From Longimicrobium sp. (lineage in GTDB: Bacteria > Gemmatimonadota > Gemmatimonadetes > Longimicrobiales > Longimicrobiaceae), in contig DASUYB010000006.1 in NCBI GenBank assembly GCA_036377595.1, forward strand, positions 1 to 64,000: 64,000 bases of DNA. Direction: 5' to 3'. The notes beneath the pieces are model-generated. The model had not been told where the DNA came from. It ran no database searches and saw nothing but the letters and a program-made list of their open reading frames with translations. Shown here in pieces: positions 1 through 7,667 of this stretch. The position numbers were made by a program, and so were the translations under genes. Positions within the stretch are counted from its first letter, which is position 1. Each line of letters begins with the position of its first letter.

Positions 1-37
1 AGGCGCCGCGCCGAACCCTCGTCCGCACCACGCTCCG

Positions 38-122
38 GCGCCGACGAAGGATCTTGCCGAGGCCGCGAAGATGCCGGCGCGTCGCACTGATCTCGACGCA
101 GGTCGAGTAGATCCTTCGGGCG
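38..122. repeat. short inverted repeat related to repeat family A
   Basis: Left arm around 38-55 (ggcgcc..gaaggatct) pairs with the right arm around 109-122 (agatccttcgggcgcc). The arm motif GGCGCC-GA-G-ATCT is also the internal motif of the larger family A elements at 188-420 and 7391-7542, so this is probably a degenerate or minimal member. Nothing coding is visible in 1-187. Confidence 0.4.
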
Positions 123-187
123 CCGCAAGCATCGGTGGCGACGAGAGTTATACCAGCTGCCGGAATTTGATTGTGCATTCCGATAGG

Positions 188-420
188 TTGTCATTCCGAG
201 CGGCGCCGCTGCTCTGAGCCTTCAATCGCGCTGATGCCCGGCGGCGCCCGAGGAATCTATGGCCTGCGTCCGAGCGACAGGCGGCCTATGGCTCGGGAGC
301 CGGCCAGAGATTCCTCAGGCGCCAAGGCTTCGGCATGGAGGACAGAGCGGCGCAGCGCCTTCGGAATGACATTCCTTCCTTCCTCCAATGCACATCTGAT
401 CCGGAGATTCGGTATCAGTA
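188..420. repeat. dispersed palindromic repeat, family A copy 1
   Basis: The element begins with tgtcattccg (189-198) and has the inverse cggaatgaca at 362-371. Inside are a second inverted pair (gaggaatct..tggcc and ggcc..agattcctc). A tail at 372-420 carries cctccaatg and gattcggtatcag. The right half plus tail recurs in inverted orientation at 7391-7542, and the outer arms recur at 21424-21606. No transposase is present. It looks like a non-autonomous palindromic repeat (MITE/REP-like). Confidence 0.7.
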
Positions 421-499
421 TCGGGAGAGGCACTCTCGGCGCGAGATCACCTTCCCGTCTGCCGGCATCACCGCTCGTAGGGGATGCCTCGTCTTGTGG

Positions 500-754
500 T
501 CAGCCCGTGCACGTGCTGCCGCCGGGGCAGGAGTAGGTGTTGATGCACTGCTCGGCCGTGGGCTGGGCCAGACAGTATTCCGGGTATGCCGTGCACTCGT
601 AACCGTAGGTGCAGTACCAGTTGCGCGTGTACGGGCACACCTCGGGGTCGGTCCTGGGGAGGTGCCCCTGCACCGTGCCGCGCGCGTGCGTCGCCTGGCT
701 GGTTTCGAAGGTCTGGACGGAGAGCAGGTCGAGATTCAGCCGCAGCTTCTTCAT
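500..754 (-). CDS. Cys-rich pinensin-like precursor peptide
   Basis: An 84-residue peptide. The first ~20 residues (MKKLRLNLDLLSVQTFET) match the leader style of pinensin-type class I lanthipeptide precursors in Bacteroidota and Longimicrobium-like bacteria, followed by the frequent ARGTVQGH junction. The C-terminal half has seven Cys (40, 48, 54, 61, 70, 76, 82) among many Thr, Ser and Tyr, ending in GGSTCTG. The start is fixed by a GGGAGG ribosome site just upstream and by the leader shared with the peptide at 7668-8021. No LanB, LanC, protease or ABC exporter is in the window, so modification and export are unknown. It could instead be an unmodified disulfide-rich secreted peptide. Family assignment is by pattern only. 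Confidence 0.72.
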   Translation of the reverse strand: MKKLRLNLDLLSVQTFETSQATHARGTVQGHLPRTDPEVCPYTRNWYCTYGYECTAYPEYCLAQPTAEQCINTYSCPGGSTCTG

Positions 755-832
755 GGGACCTCCCGTGGTGGTGGTCTCGCGCGACGCGGAGGTGCTCGCG
801 CGCCACGATCCAGCAATCGGATCGCGACACAT

Positions 833-861
833 ATAGTGTTATATATCACCATATCACGCAA
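833..861 (-). promoter_or_regulatory. candidate promoter for the 500-754 peptide
   Basis: On the minus strand a TTGCGT box (856-861) and a CACTAT box (833-838) are separated by 17 bases, within an unusually AT-rich patch about 80 bases upstream of the peptide start. This is inferred from spacing and composition only. Confidence 0.35.
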
Positions 862-1002
862 GTCCTACAATCACACTTCGGCGAAATCCGTCCGGGCGCC
901 TGCTCCAACGCCGGGCGTATCCGGTCAGACCGGATCCAGCGGATTATACCGACTCCGGGATGGAGTATTGGTGCGTCCGACCCCAATTGCGTGCTGCCGC
1001 GG

Positions 1003-1073
1003 TGATAGATCCTTCGGCCTGTAAGCTCTTGCACAGACGCTGATTACGGTCTGGCCGGCCTCAGGATGACGTC
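1003..1073. repeat. dispersed ~70-bp repeat, family D copy 1
   Basis: It runs from gatagatccttcggcct to ggccggcctcaggatgacg. A near-identical block of the same length lies at 52903-52973, where it separates the gspC-like and gspD genes. The ends are well conserved and the centre is diverged, as in a palindromic or structured repeat. Confidence 0.65.
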
Positions 1074-1120
1074 GGCGTGGGGTTGGCTTGGGCGCAGCAT
1101 CCACATTCTCGGATTTCGTA

Positions 1121-1945
1121 TTACTCGGCCAGCGCCGCCTCGACGCGCGCCCGCAGCGCGCGGGCGCTCTGCAGCATCGTCGCCCGGAACCCCGCCATGT
1201 TCTGCTTCCCCCAGTACATGTCGGCCACGCCGTCGTACGCGTCGCGGTTGCCCAGGAACGCGTCGACGTCGAGCGGGAACGGCCGGCGGCGAGGGCTTGG
1301 CGGAAGGTAGAAAAGAGGGTCCGCCCGGGCGAGCGAGTCCAGGCGCTCCGGCGGCAGCAGCTCGAGGCCCTCGGAGAAGTCGAGGGCGCGCCTGAGCTGC
1401 TGCGACGACCGCACCCACACCTCCTCGGCGGCGAGCTGCTCGGTCGTCAGCATCCGGTTCTCCTCGAGATACGCGGTGACGGCGGAGCGCAGCGAGTAGT
1501 CGCGCAGGAGGGAGAGATCGCCCGTCGATACCAGCGCTTCCGCGGTGCCCAGGATGGGTCGGGGCGTCTCGTACCAGGTCGCGGTGATCGCCCAGACGAG
1601 CACCGAGTCCTTCGGCGGGCGCTCGGGCGTGAAGAACGCGTGCAGGAGCATGGTGCCCGCGCGGTCGCGGGGGCGGTGGATGGAGTCGTCCCGCATCACC
1701 ACCCGCTCGGTCTCGAGGAGATCGGCGCGGAGCTCGCGAAGGTACTCGCGCTCGCGGTCCCGGTCGGCCCGCGCGTTCACCCGGTTCTGGATGGCGAGCG
1801 CGATCAGGATCCCAGCCACCACGATCGTCAGCTCGGCCGCGAGCCAGCGGATGCGCTCCCACCCCCACTCGGCCAGGCGTGCCCCGGCGCGCACGCGGTG
1901 CGGCGGCTCTGTCCGCGGCGGATCAGGCTCGACGGCAATCGTCAT
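1121..1945 (-). CDS. DUF6090-like membrane-anchored protein
   Basis: A 274-residue protein with one transmembrane segment around residues 36-52 (ELTIVVAGILIALAIQN), followed directly by a charged coiled segment rich in Arg, Asp and Glu. The pattern of a helix ending in an Asn-rich turn and then a long soluble helical domain is typical of DUF6090-type proteins, whose function is unknown. The soluble domain of about 200 residues has no catalytic motif I can name. It is a single gene between a repeat element and an empty 280-bp stretch. The ATG at 1943-1945 is the only start that leaves the membrane segment near the N terminus. Confidence 0.7.
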   Translation of the reverse strand: MTIAVEPDPPRTEPPHRVRAGARLAEWGWERIRWLAAELTIVVAGILIALAIQNRVNARADRDREREYLRELRADLLETERVVMRDDSIHRPRDRAGTMLLHAFFTPERPPKDSVLVWAITATWYETPRPILGTAEALVSTGDLSLLRDYSLRSAVTAYLEENRMLTTEQLAAEEVWVRSSQQLRRALDFSEGLELLPPERLDSLARADPLFYLPPSPRRRPFPLDVDAFLGNRDAYDGVADMYWGKQNMAGFRATMLQSARALRARVEAALAE

Positions 1946-2224
1946 GGAGACTCTACTGGCGAAGGAGGCCGCGCCCCACGAACGGGCGGCGGCGTCGAGG
2001 CCGGGACGAGGATGAAAGCGCGGAGAGGTTGATGGCGACCGGCACCATCGTGCGTGGACGATAGGCCCGGATGGCGGGATCTACAAGCAAACGATTGGCA
2101 CTTGGCGGAGTCCCGGCGCAGGTGGGGTGGGGCAGTGATGCCGCGGCGGTGCTCCACGAGATCGCGGCTGCCGGGATGTTTACGCGTGTGGATGTGGGGC
2201 GCAGTGGTCGTTCAGTGTCTCGTC

Positions 2225-2824
2225 CTACCGGCCGACCCGGGGATAGGTGCGGAACAGGTAGTCGGTCTCCCGCGCTTTTTCGTGGCAGCCCGCGCAGCCT
2301 TCCAGCCGGCCTCTCGTCGCCGTCGCCCTGGAGCCGAGTGTGACGAAGCCGTACTCCCAGTCACCGCCGCGGCGATCGTACCCGGCCGCGCGCTTGATCA
2401 TCACCCCGTACGCCTGCAGCGGCCCCGAGGCCGAGGCGTCGTTGTACTTCTCCTTGACCACCACCGCGCCGGCCGGCAGCGGCCTGCCCTCGCGATACGC
2501 ATCGATCGCGTTCGGGCTCACCCGCACCACGATCGTATGATGCGCGTGTGGGCTGCTGGGGCTGGCCGCCCGTGTCCTCGCATCGCCCGCGGGAAGCGCG
2601 ACGCAGAGCATCGACAGTTCTCGACTGACTCGAACGGGCTTCTCCGTCACCCGCGGCCACGTGGCGAAGACGGCCGGTTCTACGAGCGCGGGAGCGGTGC
2701 CGGCCGAGGCAGGCGCGTGGCATCCGGCCAGGATCGCGGCGACGAGTCCGCAAGCGAGCGCACGCGTGCGTCCTGCCACACCTCCGCGGCGGCCGATGCT
2801 TCGTGTGTCGATGCCGTCTTCCAT
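2225..2824 (-). CDS. cytochrome P460 family lipoprotein
   Basis: A 199-residue protein with a lipoprotein-type signal (hydrophobic stretch ending ILAGC, Cys35). The C-terminal haem motif is CAGCH at residues 177-181, followed by DYLF. The segments YGVMIKRAAGYD and GDWEYGFV before the haem site are characteristic of P460 domains. Known P460 proteins carry a cross-linked c-type haem and oxidise hydroxylamine or bind NO. Whether this one has the Lys cross-link cannot be told from sequence alone. It is probably anchored in the periplasm or on the outer surface. The stop is TAG at 2225-2227. The neighbours do not indicate a pathway. Confidence 0.8.
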   Translation of the reverse strand: MEDGIDTRSIGRRGGVAGRTRALACGLVAAILAGCHAPASAGTAPALVEPAVFATWPRVTEKPVRVSRELSMLCVALPAGDARTRAASPSSPHAHHTIVVRVSPNAIDAYREGRPLPAGAVVVKEKYNDASASGPLQAYGVMIKRAAGYDRRGGDWEYGFVTLGSRATATRGRLEGCAGCHEKARETDYLFRTYPRVGR

Positions 2825-2960
2825 GGGTGCCGGAGCTCTGGTGCGTTTGTGAACGTGCGTATCTCAAGAACGTGTGATCATCCCCGGGCAGGACGTCGAT
2901 CTGCAGCATCTGCACCGTGATCTGCCACAGGAACCGTCCCTGGGTTTCGACCGGCGCTCA

Positions 2961-3356
2961 TCACCGGGGACGGCCGAAGAAGAGGACGTAGCCGTCAGCA
3001 TCCTTCAGCTCGAACCCACGCAAGCCGTCATCCGTGTCCTTCAGCGGCTCGGAGAACTCGACATCGCGCGACGCAAATTCAGCCGCCAGCGCATCGGGAT
3101 CCGGGACGTCGACGTAAGCGTCCCAGCGGGCGACGCCCTGTTTGACGTCCCGCGTGTAATTCGGCACTGGATCTACGCCGACGTCCTTGAGCAGGATCAT
3201 CCCCCCGCCCCTGCTGACGATGCCGAAGAAGGGGTCGCCGGCAGGCCCCTCGAAGATGACCTCGAATCCAAGCCGGTCCCGGTAGAACGAAAGCGCCGAC
3301 TGCAGGGACCTTACGATGAAGAACGGCGAGATGCTGGAAATCTCTGCCTGTGTCAT
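2961..3356 (-). CDS. VOC family (glyoxalase/bleomycin resistance-like) protein
   Basis: A 131-residue single vicinal-oxygen-chelate unit with the paired beta-alpha-beta-beta-beta halves. The first half begins SISPFFIVRSLQSALSFYRD and the second contains GFELKDADGYVLFFGRP, the usual terminal strand. Such proteins form dimers that bind a divalent metal and may be glyoxalases, dioxygenases or drug-binding proteins. The substrate is not predictable. A second, unrelated-looking VOC protein lies just downstream at 3417-3806 on the same strand, 60 bases away, so both may share a transcript. Confidence 0.85.
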   Translation of the reverse strand: MTQAEISSISPFFIVRSLQSALSFYRDRLGFEVIFEGPAGDPFFGIVSRGGGMILLKDVGVDPVPNYTRDVKQGVARWDAYVDVPDPDALAAEFASRDVEFSEPLKDTDDGLRGFELKDADGYVLFFGRPR

Positions 3357-3416
3357 GTGGACCCCCTTGGAGGTTTTCGTCCAAGCCGCTCCACCCGGGC
3401 CGCCCGCGCAGCCTGG

Positions 3417-3806
3417 TCAGGCCGCGGAGAGTGCGCTGATCGTGACGTAGTAGCCGTCGGGGTCGCGGAGTGAGAACTCGTCGGTTCCCGTGTTCGGGTT
3501 CAGATGGGGCTCCTCTTCGAAACGGGGGACGAGCGTGCGCGCCCGCTGCAGGGCCGCATCGAAATCATCGACGCGAAAGAACAGGAGGAGGCCATTGCCG
3601 GGCGTCGCGTGCCCGGGGCTCATCAACGTCGGATGCTCATGGGCGCCCCACGCGTGGAGGCACAGCAGGACGGTCCCATCCGCGTCGAGGATCTGCGCGA
3701 AGTGGGGATGGGCGGGCGGCGTCTCCGGCTGGCCGAACAGCGACTGGTACCATCTGCAGCTGCCAGGCACGTCGCCCACCCCGATGATCGTCCACGTGCG
3801 CTTCAT
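3417..3806 (-). CDS. VOC family protein, two-gene operon with nucleotidyltransferase
   Basis: A 129-residue VOC-fold protein starting MKRTWTIIGVGDV. It has an SCRWYQSLFG helix, a central HFAQILDADGTVLLC strand pair and the closing motif FSLRDPDGYYVTIS. The start ATG overlaps the stop of the upstream nucleotidyltransferase as ATGA (3803-3806), so the two are translationally coupled. Function is unknown; the coupling suggests both act on the same small molecule or a resistance substrate, but this is inference. Confidence 0.85.
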   Translation of the reverse strand: MKRTWTIIGVGDVPGSCRWYQSLFGQPETPPAHPHFAQILDADGTVLLCLHAWGAHEHPTLMSPGHATPGNGLLLFFRVDDFDAALQRARTLVPRFEEEPHLNPNTGTDEFSLRDPDGYYVTISALSAA

Positions 3807-4579
3807 CGCGATTCCTCCGGCGGCGGCTGCTTGGCCAGCGCACGCGCGATCTCGTCCACCCACAGGCCCAGCGCGCTCGCCTGCGCCGGCGGCCGCGTGA
3901 ACGCGTCGCCGAGGGCGTCGAGACCCGCCATCGCCAGCAGGCGCTTTTCGTTCAGCGCCCACTGGCCGCGCTCGCAGAGCCGCGCGTGCGCCTCCTCCAT
4001 GGCCGCCTTCGCCGCCTGCCCGGCCGCCCCGGCGACGTTCCCGCGCGCGGCGTGCATTCGCGCGTAGTCGAGGCTGAAGTCGCGCGCGAAGCGCCATCGC
4101 GGCGGCGCGGTCTCGGCGAGCCGGGGCGGGACGGCACCGACCGCGGGAAGCTCGCCGGCGAGCAGCCGGCCCGACGCGAGCTCGCCCGCGAGGAGGTAGG
4201 TCGGCACGCCCGCCAGGTAGCCGAGCAGCAGGTCCACCTCGAACACGCCGGCCTCGGCTTGCCGCGTCCAGTGCAGCGCCACGTCGAGGTCGCGCAGGAT
4301 CAGGTCGACCTCGACGCCCCCGACCTGGAGCCACGCGCCGCCGTTCATGATGCGCCCCCAGGCGCCCGGCGGGTGCACCTCCCCGTAAGCTTCGAGCGTG
4401 CCGAGCTCGATCGAGCCGCGGTAGTAGACCGTGAGGTCCCAGTCGCTCCCGCCGTCCGCGTCGCCTGCCGCGCGCGAGCCCGCGAGCGCCACCGCCGTGG
4501 CCCCCGGAAGCGCCGCGAGCACCTCGGCGAGCTCGCGCACGGACTCAGGAAGCGGCGGCGCGTCAGGATGCAGCGTCAT
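3803..4579 (-). CDS. nucleotidyltransferase-fold protein (aminoglycoside adenylyltransferase-like)
   Basis: A 258-residue protein with the polymerase-beta signature near the N terminus: AGSRAAGDADGGSDWDL, where GS and the D-x-D pair bind metal and nucleotide, plus a third acidic site in VEVDLIL. The C-terminal half is helical, as in KNTase/ANT-type enzymes and DUF4037-like proteins. I chose the ATG at 4579 because AGGAG lies just upstream and about 13 residues precede the fold. An in-frame ATG at 4606 is the alternative. It may transfer a nucleotide to a small molecule or belong to the minimal NTase families. The coupled VOC gene downstream makes a resistance or detoxification role possible. 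Confidence 0.7.
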   Translation of the reverse strand: MTLHPDAPPLPESVRELAEVLAALPGATAVALAGSRAAGDADGGSDWDLTVYYRGSIELGTLEAYGEVHPPGAWGRIMNGGAWLQVGGVEVDLILRDLDVALHWTRQAEAGVFEVDLLLGYLAGVPTYLLAGELASGRLLAGELPAVGAVPPRLAETAPPRWRFARDFSLDYARMHAARGNVAGAAGQAAKAAMEEAHARLCERGQWALNEKRLLAMAGLDALGDAFTRPPAQASALGLWVDEIARALAKQPPPEESR

Positions 4580-4723
4580 GTCTCCTGGGTCGACTGATGC
4601 GATCATCCCTCGTTCCGATCCGCGCGATAGTGCGTGACCGCCGAATGCCACAAGGGTCAAGCGTTCGAGGTGAGCGCGCAAGACTGGCGAAGGCCGAGCG
4701 CATCGGTCCTCCATCCCCCTAGC

Positions 4724-5164
4724 TCACCGCGCGAGCGCGCTGGCGTGCGAGGCCACCATCAGCCAGCGGCCGCGGATCCGGGACATGACCAGCGTCGCGC
4801 GGAACGCGCCGCTCGCGTCCGTGGCGCCCATCCTCGCCTGCACGACGACGCGCGCCGTGGCGACCGCGGCCGTGCCGTACACCCGCACGACGATCTCGTC
4901 GTAGCGCGCCGAGGTGTAGTGGAGCTGCCCCGAGCGCATGGGGGCCAGGCGCTGCGCCTTGGTCTGGATGGCCCCCGATGGCGCGACGAAGGTGTAGTCG
5001 TCGCTCGTGAGCCGGTCGAGAAGATCGGCGTCGTTCTGGTCGAACGACGCCGCCACCTGCTCCACGACGCGCCGCACGGCCACGGAGTCGGGCTCGGCGC
5101 TGCGCTGGCAGGCGGCGGTGCAGGGGAGCGTAAGGGCGAGAGCGAGGACGAGTGCAGTGCGCAT
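4724..5164 (-). CDS. NTF2-like (DUF4440-type) lipoprotein
   Basis: A 146-residue protein. The N terminus MRTALVLALALTLPCTAAC is a lipoprotein signal with Cys19, and a GGAG site precedes the ATG. The rest is one cone-shaped NTF2-like domain: an initial helix (VRRVVEQVAASFDQNDADLLDRL), the DDYTFVAPSG strand, and a closing strand containing RGRWLMVASHAS. NTF2-like lipoproteins are mostly uncharacterised. Two further members occur in this window at 41737-42210 and 42609-43067. Confidence 0.8.
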   Translation of the reverse strand: MRTALVLALALTLPCTAACQRSAEPDSVAVRRVVEQVAASFDQNDADLLDRLTSDDYTFVAPSGAIQTKAQRLAPMRSGQLHYTSARYDEIVVRVYGTAAVATARVVVQARMGATDASGAFRATLVMSRIRGRWLMVASHASALAR

Positions 5165-5198
5165 GTTCGGCTCCGGGTGAGGGGTAGGGACGCGAAAA

Positions 5199-5237
5199 GG
5201 CGGAATCCCTGGTCGCAAGGCGACCAGGGATTCCGCC
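5199..5237 (-). terminator. rho-independent terminator downstream of the cold-shock gene
   Basis: A perfect 16-bp stem (ggcggaatccctggtcgc and its complement) with a tiny loop, followed on the minus strand by cctttt. It lies about 120 bases past the cold-shock gene stop and ahead of the 4724-5164 gene. Confidence 0.75.
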
Positions 5238-5355
5238 AGTGATCACGCCGGGCGCATGCACCTCTCGAGGAGGCCCCTATGGCCGGCGTGTTCGATTCAG
5301 TTGTCTGCTGGCAAGGTAGGATCGCGCGGGCGCAGCCGTCAACGTTCGAGCCGCT

Positions 5356-5562
5356 TCAGGAGATTCTGATCACGTTCTTCGCCTGAAGCCCCTTCGGGCC
5401 CTCGACCACCTCGAAACTGACGCGGTCGCCTTCGTTGAGAGTCCTGTGTCCCTCCGCGATGATCGATGCGTGATGGACGAAGACGTCCGCGCCCCGCTCA
5501 CGCACGATGAACCCGTAGCCCTTCGCATCGTTGTACCACTTCACGGTACCGATCTCCGACAT
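5356..5562 (-). CDS. cold-shock domain protein (CspA family)
   Basis: A 68-residue single cold-shock OB-fold, the standard length. RNP1 is KGYGFI (residues 14-19) and RNP2 is VFVHH (27-31), with the start GTVKWYNDAKGYGF and the closing GPKGLQAKNV typical of the family. It binds single-stranded RNA or DNA and acts as an RNA chaperone. A strong GGAGG site precedes the ATG, and a terminator follows at 5199-5237, so it is probably monocistronic. Confidence 0.95.
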   Translation of the reverse strand: MSEIGTVKWYNDAKGYGFIVRERGADVFVHHASIIAEGHRTLNEGDRVSFEVVEGPKGLQAKNVIRIS

Positions 5563-5679
5563 GGCGGTGCCCTCCTTTCCATGCGATGGTGCGGCGGCTG
5601 GCCGCGTGACATGGACTGGCGATCAACACGCGGCGCCGCGAGTGGGCTCCGCGGCTGCCGGTGTCCCTGTCCGAACTCG

Positions 5680-7098
5680 TCACGGCTTGCGCAGAGATTT
5701 GGCGATGACGCTGCCCAGGGGCGTGGGATTGGGGTCGTTCTGGTGCTTCACGGCCTCGACCGCCCACTTCTCCAGGCGCACGCGGTCCTTCTGGAAGATC
5801 ATCATGTGCGTCGAGCCGCCGAATTCGAAGTGGCCGATCTCGGTGCCGCGGGTGATCGCCACGGGGTCGGCGCCTTCCCCGACGATGAAGGTGCTCGGCT
5901 CGATCACGCACGTCGACACCTCCACCATGCCGATGCAGATCAGCGCCACGTAGCCGGCGGTCTCGTGGTGGAAGATGAAGATGGCGCGGGCCGCCACGTG
6001 CCCGAGGTACGGCTGCGACTCGGTGCCCTCCCAGGTGCCCTGGTCCTCGCCCTGCCCCGGGCGCTGCGCGAAGTAGGTGCCGGGCTGCACCCACGAGCAC
6101 ACCAGCGTTCCGTCCAGCGGGGCCTTCCAGCGGTGGTAGTGCGTGGCGGAGAGGAAGCCCTGGTAGATCTGGCCGCCCTCGAAGAGCCTGGCCCACTGCC
6201 GCTGCCCGCCGAACAGGTCGAGCAGGGAGTAGTCGTTGTCCTTCACCCAGAACTTGCTCTCCAGCCTCACGTCGTTCCGGTACTCCCAGGGGGTGGTTTC
6301 GCAGCCGATGTTGATGTCGACCTTGGGATCACCCTTGAAGGGGCGCGCGCCGGGGACGAACTGCCGGATGAAGAACGAGTTCCACGAGTCGAAGCCGTAT
6401 CCCGGCGCCCTGGGATCGTGGACCATCTGGTCCCACACACCCTTCTTGTGGGCCTCCCTGGAGATCCAGGAGCCGGGCTTCTCGGGATCCGAGATGTCGA
6501 GCTTGTCGAGCGAGGCGCTGCCCTTGAGGAAGGTGTTCCAGGCGTCGAGGACCTTCTTGAACTGCTGGTTGAACGCCTTGTCGTGGAACAGCGCCAGGCC
6601 GGCCTCCGTGGCCATCGACACCGCCAGGAACCCGTTCATCGGCGTGCCCACCTGGGCCGTGGTGTTGAACGACGGCGAGGTGGTGATGATCTCGTTGAGG
6701 ATCTCGAAGAAGGCGTCGAACCCCTCGATCCAGAGCACGTCGCCGTCGCCCTTGATCTCCTTGCGGGTCTTCTCGTCGAGGCCGCAGACGAAGTCGTTGG
6801 CCTGCTCGATCATCCAGTTGATCCACATGCGGTAGACGCTGTTGGCGACCACCCACTGCTTGAACTCCTGCATCACGGGCTGCAGCGGGGCCAGCGTGCC
6901 GGCCTTCCGCTTCGCCGCGATGTGGTCGCGCAGCGGGATGAGATACTTCGCCGTGGCCCACACGCGGTTGGGCACCCAGAAGCCCATCTGCACGGGACCG
7001 GCGTTTTCGAGCGTGAGCAGCGGGCTGGCGCCCACGACGGCTCCGACCTTGACCTTCCGCTGCGGCTTGGACGGGGTACGGCGGGTAGACTGGGCCAT
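5680..7098 (-). CDS. PsiD-like phosphatidylserine decarboxylase family protein
   Basis: A 472-residue pyruvoyl-dependent decarboxylase of the large type. The N-terminal ~200 residues resemble the helical PF12588 domain found in fungal PSD-like enzymes such as the tryptophan decarboxylase PsiD. The catalytic domain has THYHRWKAPLDGTLV (substrate-pocket His) and GHFEFGGST, in which Ser429 should be the self-cleavage site that becomes the pyruvoyl group; classical PSD has LGST here. It lacks the hydrophobic membrane segment of bacterial Psd and has no signal peptide, so it is probably cytosolic. A GAGGAG site precedes the ATG. The substrate may be an aromatic amino acid rather than phosphatidylserine. 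Confidence 0.85.
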   Translation of the reverse strand: MAQSTRRTPSKPQRKVKVGAVVGASPLLTLENAGPVQMGFWVPNRVWATAKYLIPLRDHIAAKRKAGTLAPLQPVMQEFKQWVVANSVYRMWINWMIEQANDFVCGLDEKTRKEIKGDGDVLWIEGFDAFFEILNEIITTSPSFNTTAQVGTPMNGFLAVSMATEAGLALFHDKAFNQQFKKVLDAWNTFLKGSASLDKLDISDPEKPGSWISREAHKKGVWDQMVHDPRAPGYGFDSWNSFFIRQFVPGARPFKGDPKVDINIGCETTPWEYRNDVRLESKFWVKDNDYSLLDLFGGQRQWARLFEGGQIYQGFLSATHYHRWKAPLDGTLVCSWVQPGTYFAQRPGQGEDQGTWEGTESQPYLGHVAARAIFIFHHETAGYVALICIGMVEVSTCVIEPSTFIVGEGADPVAITRGTEIGHFEFGGSTHMMIFQKDRVRLEKWAVEAVKHQNDPNPTPLGSVIAKSLRKP

Positions 7099-7390
7099 GG
7101 GATCTCCTCATCTGTGGCGGGCGAACATCAACGAAGGCCGAGTTCCCACGGCCGAGCGGAAGGGGGGCGACGCTGGATCAGTGCTGGAGGGGTGATCGGC
7201 GGGCAGAGTTTCGCGCCGGCGAGCGCCTGATGCCCGGCTTCAGCGGCATCGTTCGAGCCATCCGGCCAGTTCCCGGCAAACCGTTGCGAGACAGGAAGAT
7301 CCGCGACAGGTAACTAGGCCTGGCCACATCGTCCCAGTAACGAGATGTTACATCGCTGCAACGCGCCAAGCTGGGTTTTGCAGACAGACG

Positions 7391-7542
7391 TAATACCGAA
7401 TCTTCGGATCAACTGTTGGATTGGAGGAAAAGAAATGTCATTCCGAAGGCGCTGCGCCGCTTTGTCCTCCAGACCGAAGCCGTGGCGCCTGAGGAATCTG
7501 TGGCCGGCTCCCGAGCCACAGGCCGCCTGTCGCTCGGACGCA
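7391..7542. repeat. dispersed palindromic repeat, family A copy 2 (inverted)
   Basis: This is the reverse complement of about 255-420, including the tail (taataccgaatct, ggattggagga) and the core from tgtcattccgaagg to gaggaatctgtggcc. Similarity stops abruptly after cgctcggacgca. The rest of 7099-7667 holds no convincing gene; only this element and the hairpin after it are recognisable. Confidence 0.7.
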
Positions 7543-7555
7543 TGCGACCCGTGCG

Positions 7556-7600
7556 CAGAAAACGGAGAACTGCGGCCAGGTGCAGTTCTCCGTTTTTCCG
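7556..7600 (-). terminator. rho-independent terminator of the 7668-8021 peptide gene
   Basis: A 15-bp perfect stem, aaaacggagaactgc (7559-7573) with its complement at 7582-7596. T-rich flanks on both strands mean it could work in either direction. It lies 70 bases beyond the peptide stop. Confidence 0.7.
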
Positions 7601-7667
7601 CGTTACCGCGTGAACTGGCAGTGGTTGCTACCGCCCGCCCGAATGTGGTCCGGGCGGGGCGCCTGCG

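Noticed and set aside
171-536. small plus-strand frames in the first kilobase
   Set aside because: They cover the family A palindrome and the antisense of the Cys-rich peptide; there is no ribosome site and no protein-like composition.
7178-7369. 63-codon minus-strand frame upstream of the PSD gene
   Set aside because: Basic, disordered composition, no ribosome site, and it lies in a repeat-containing gap.
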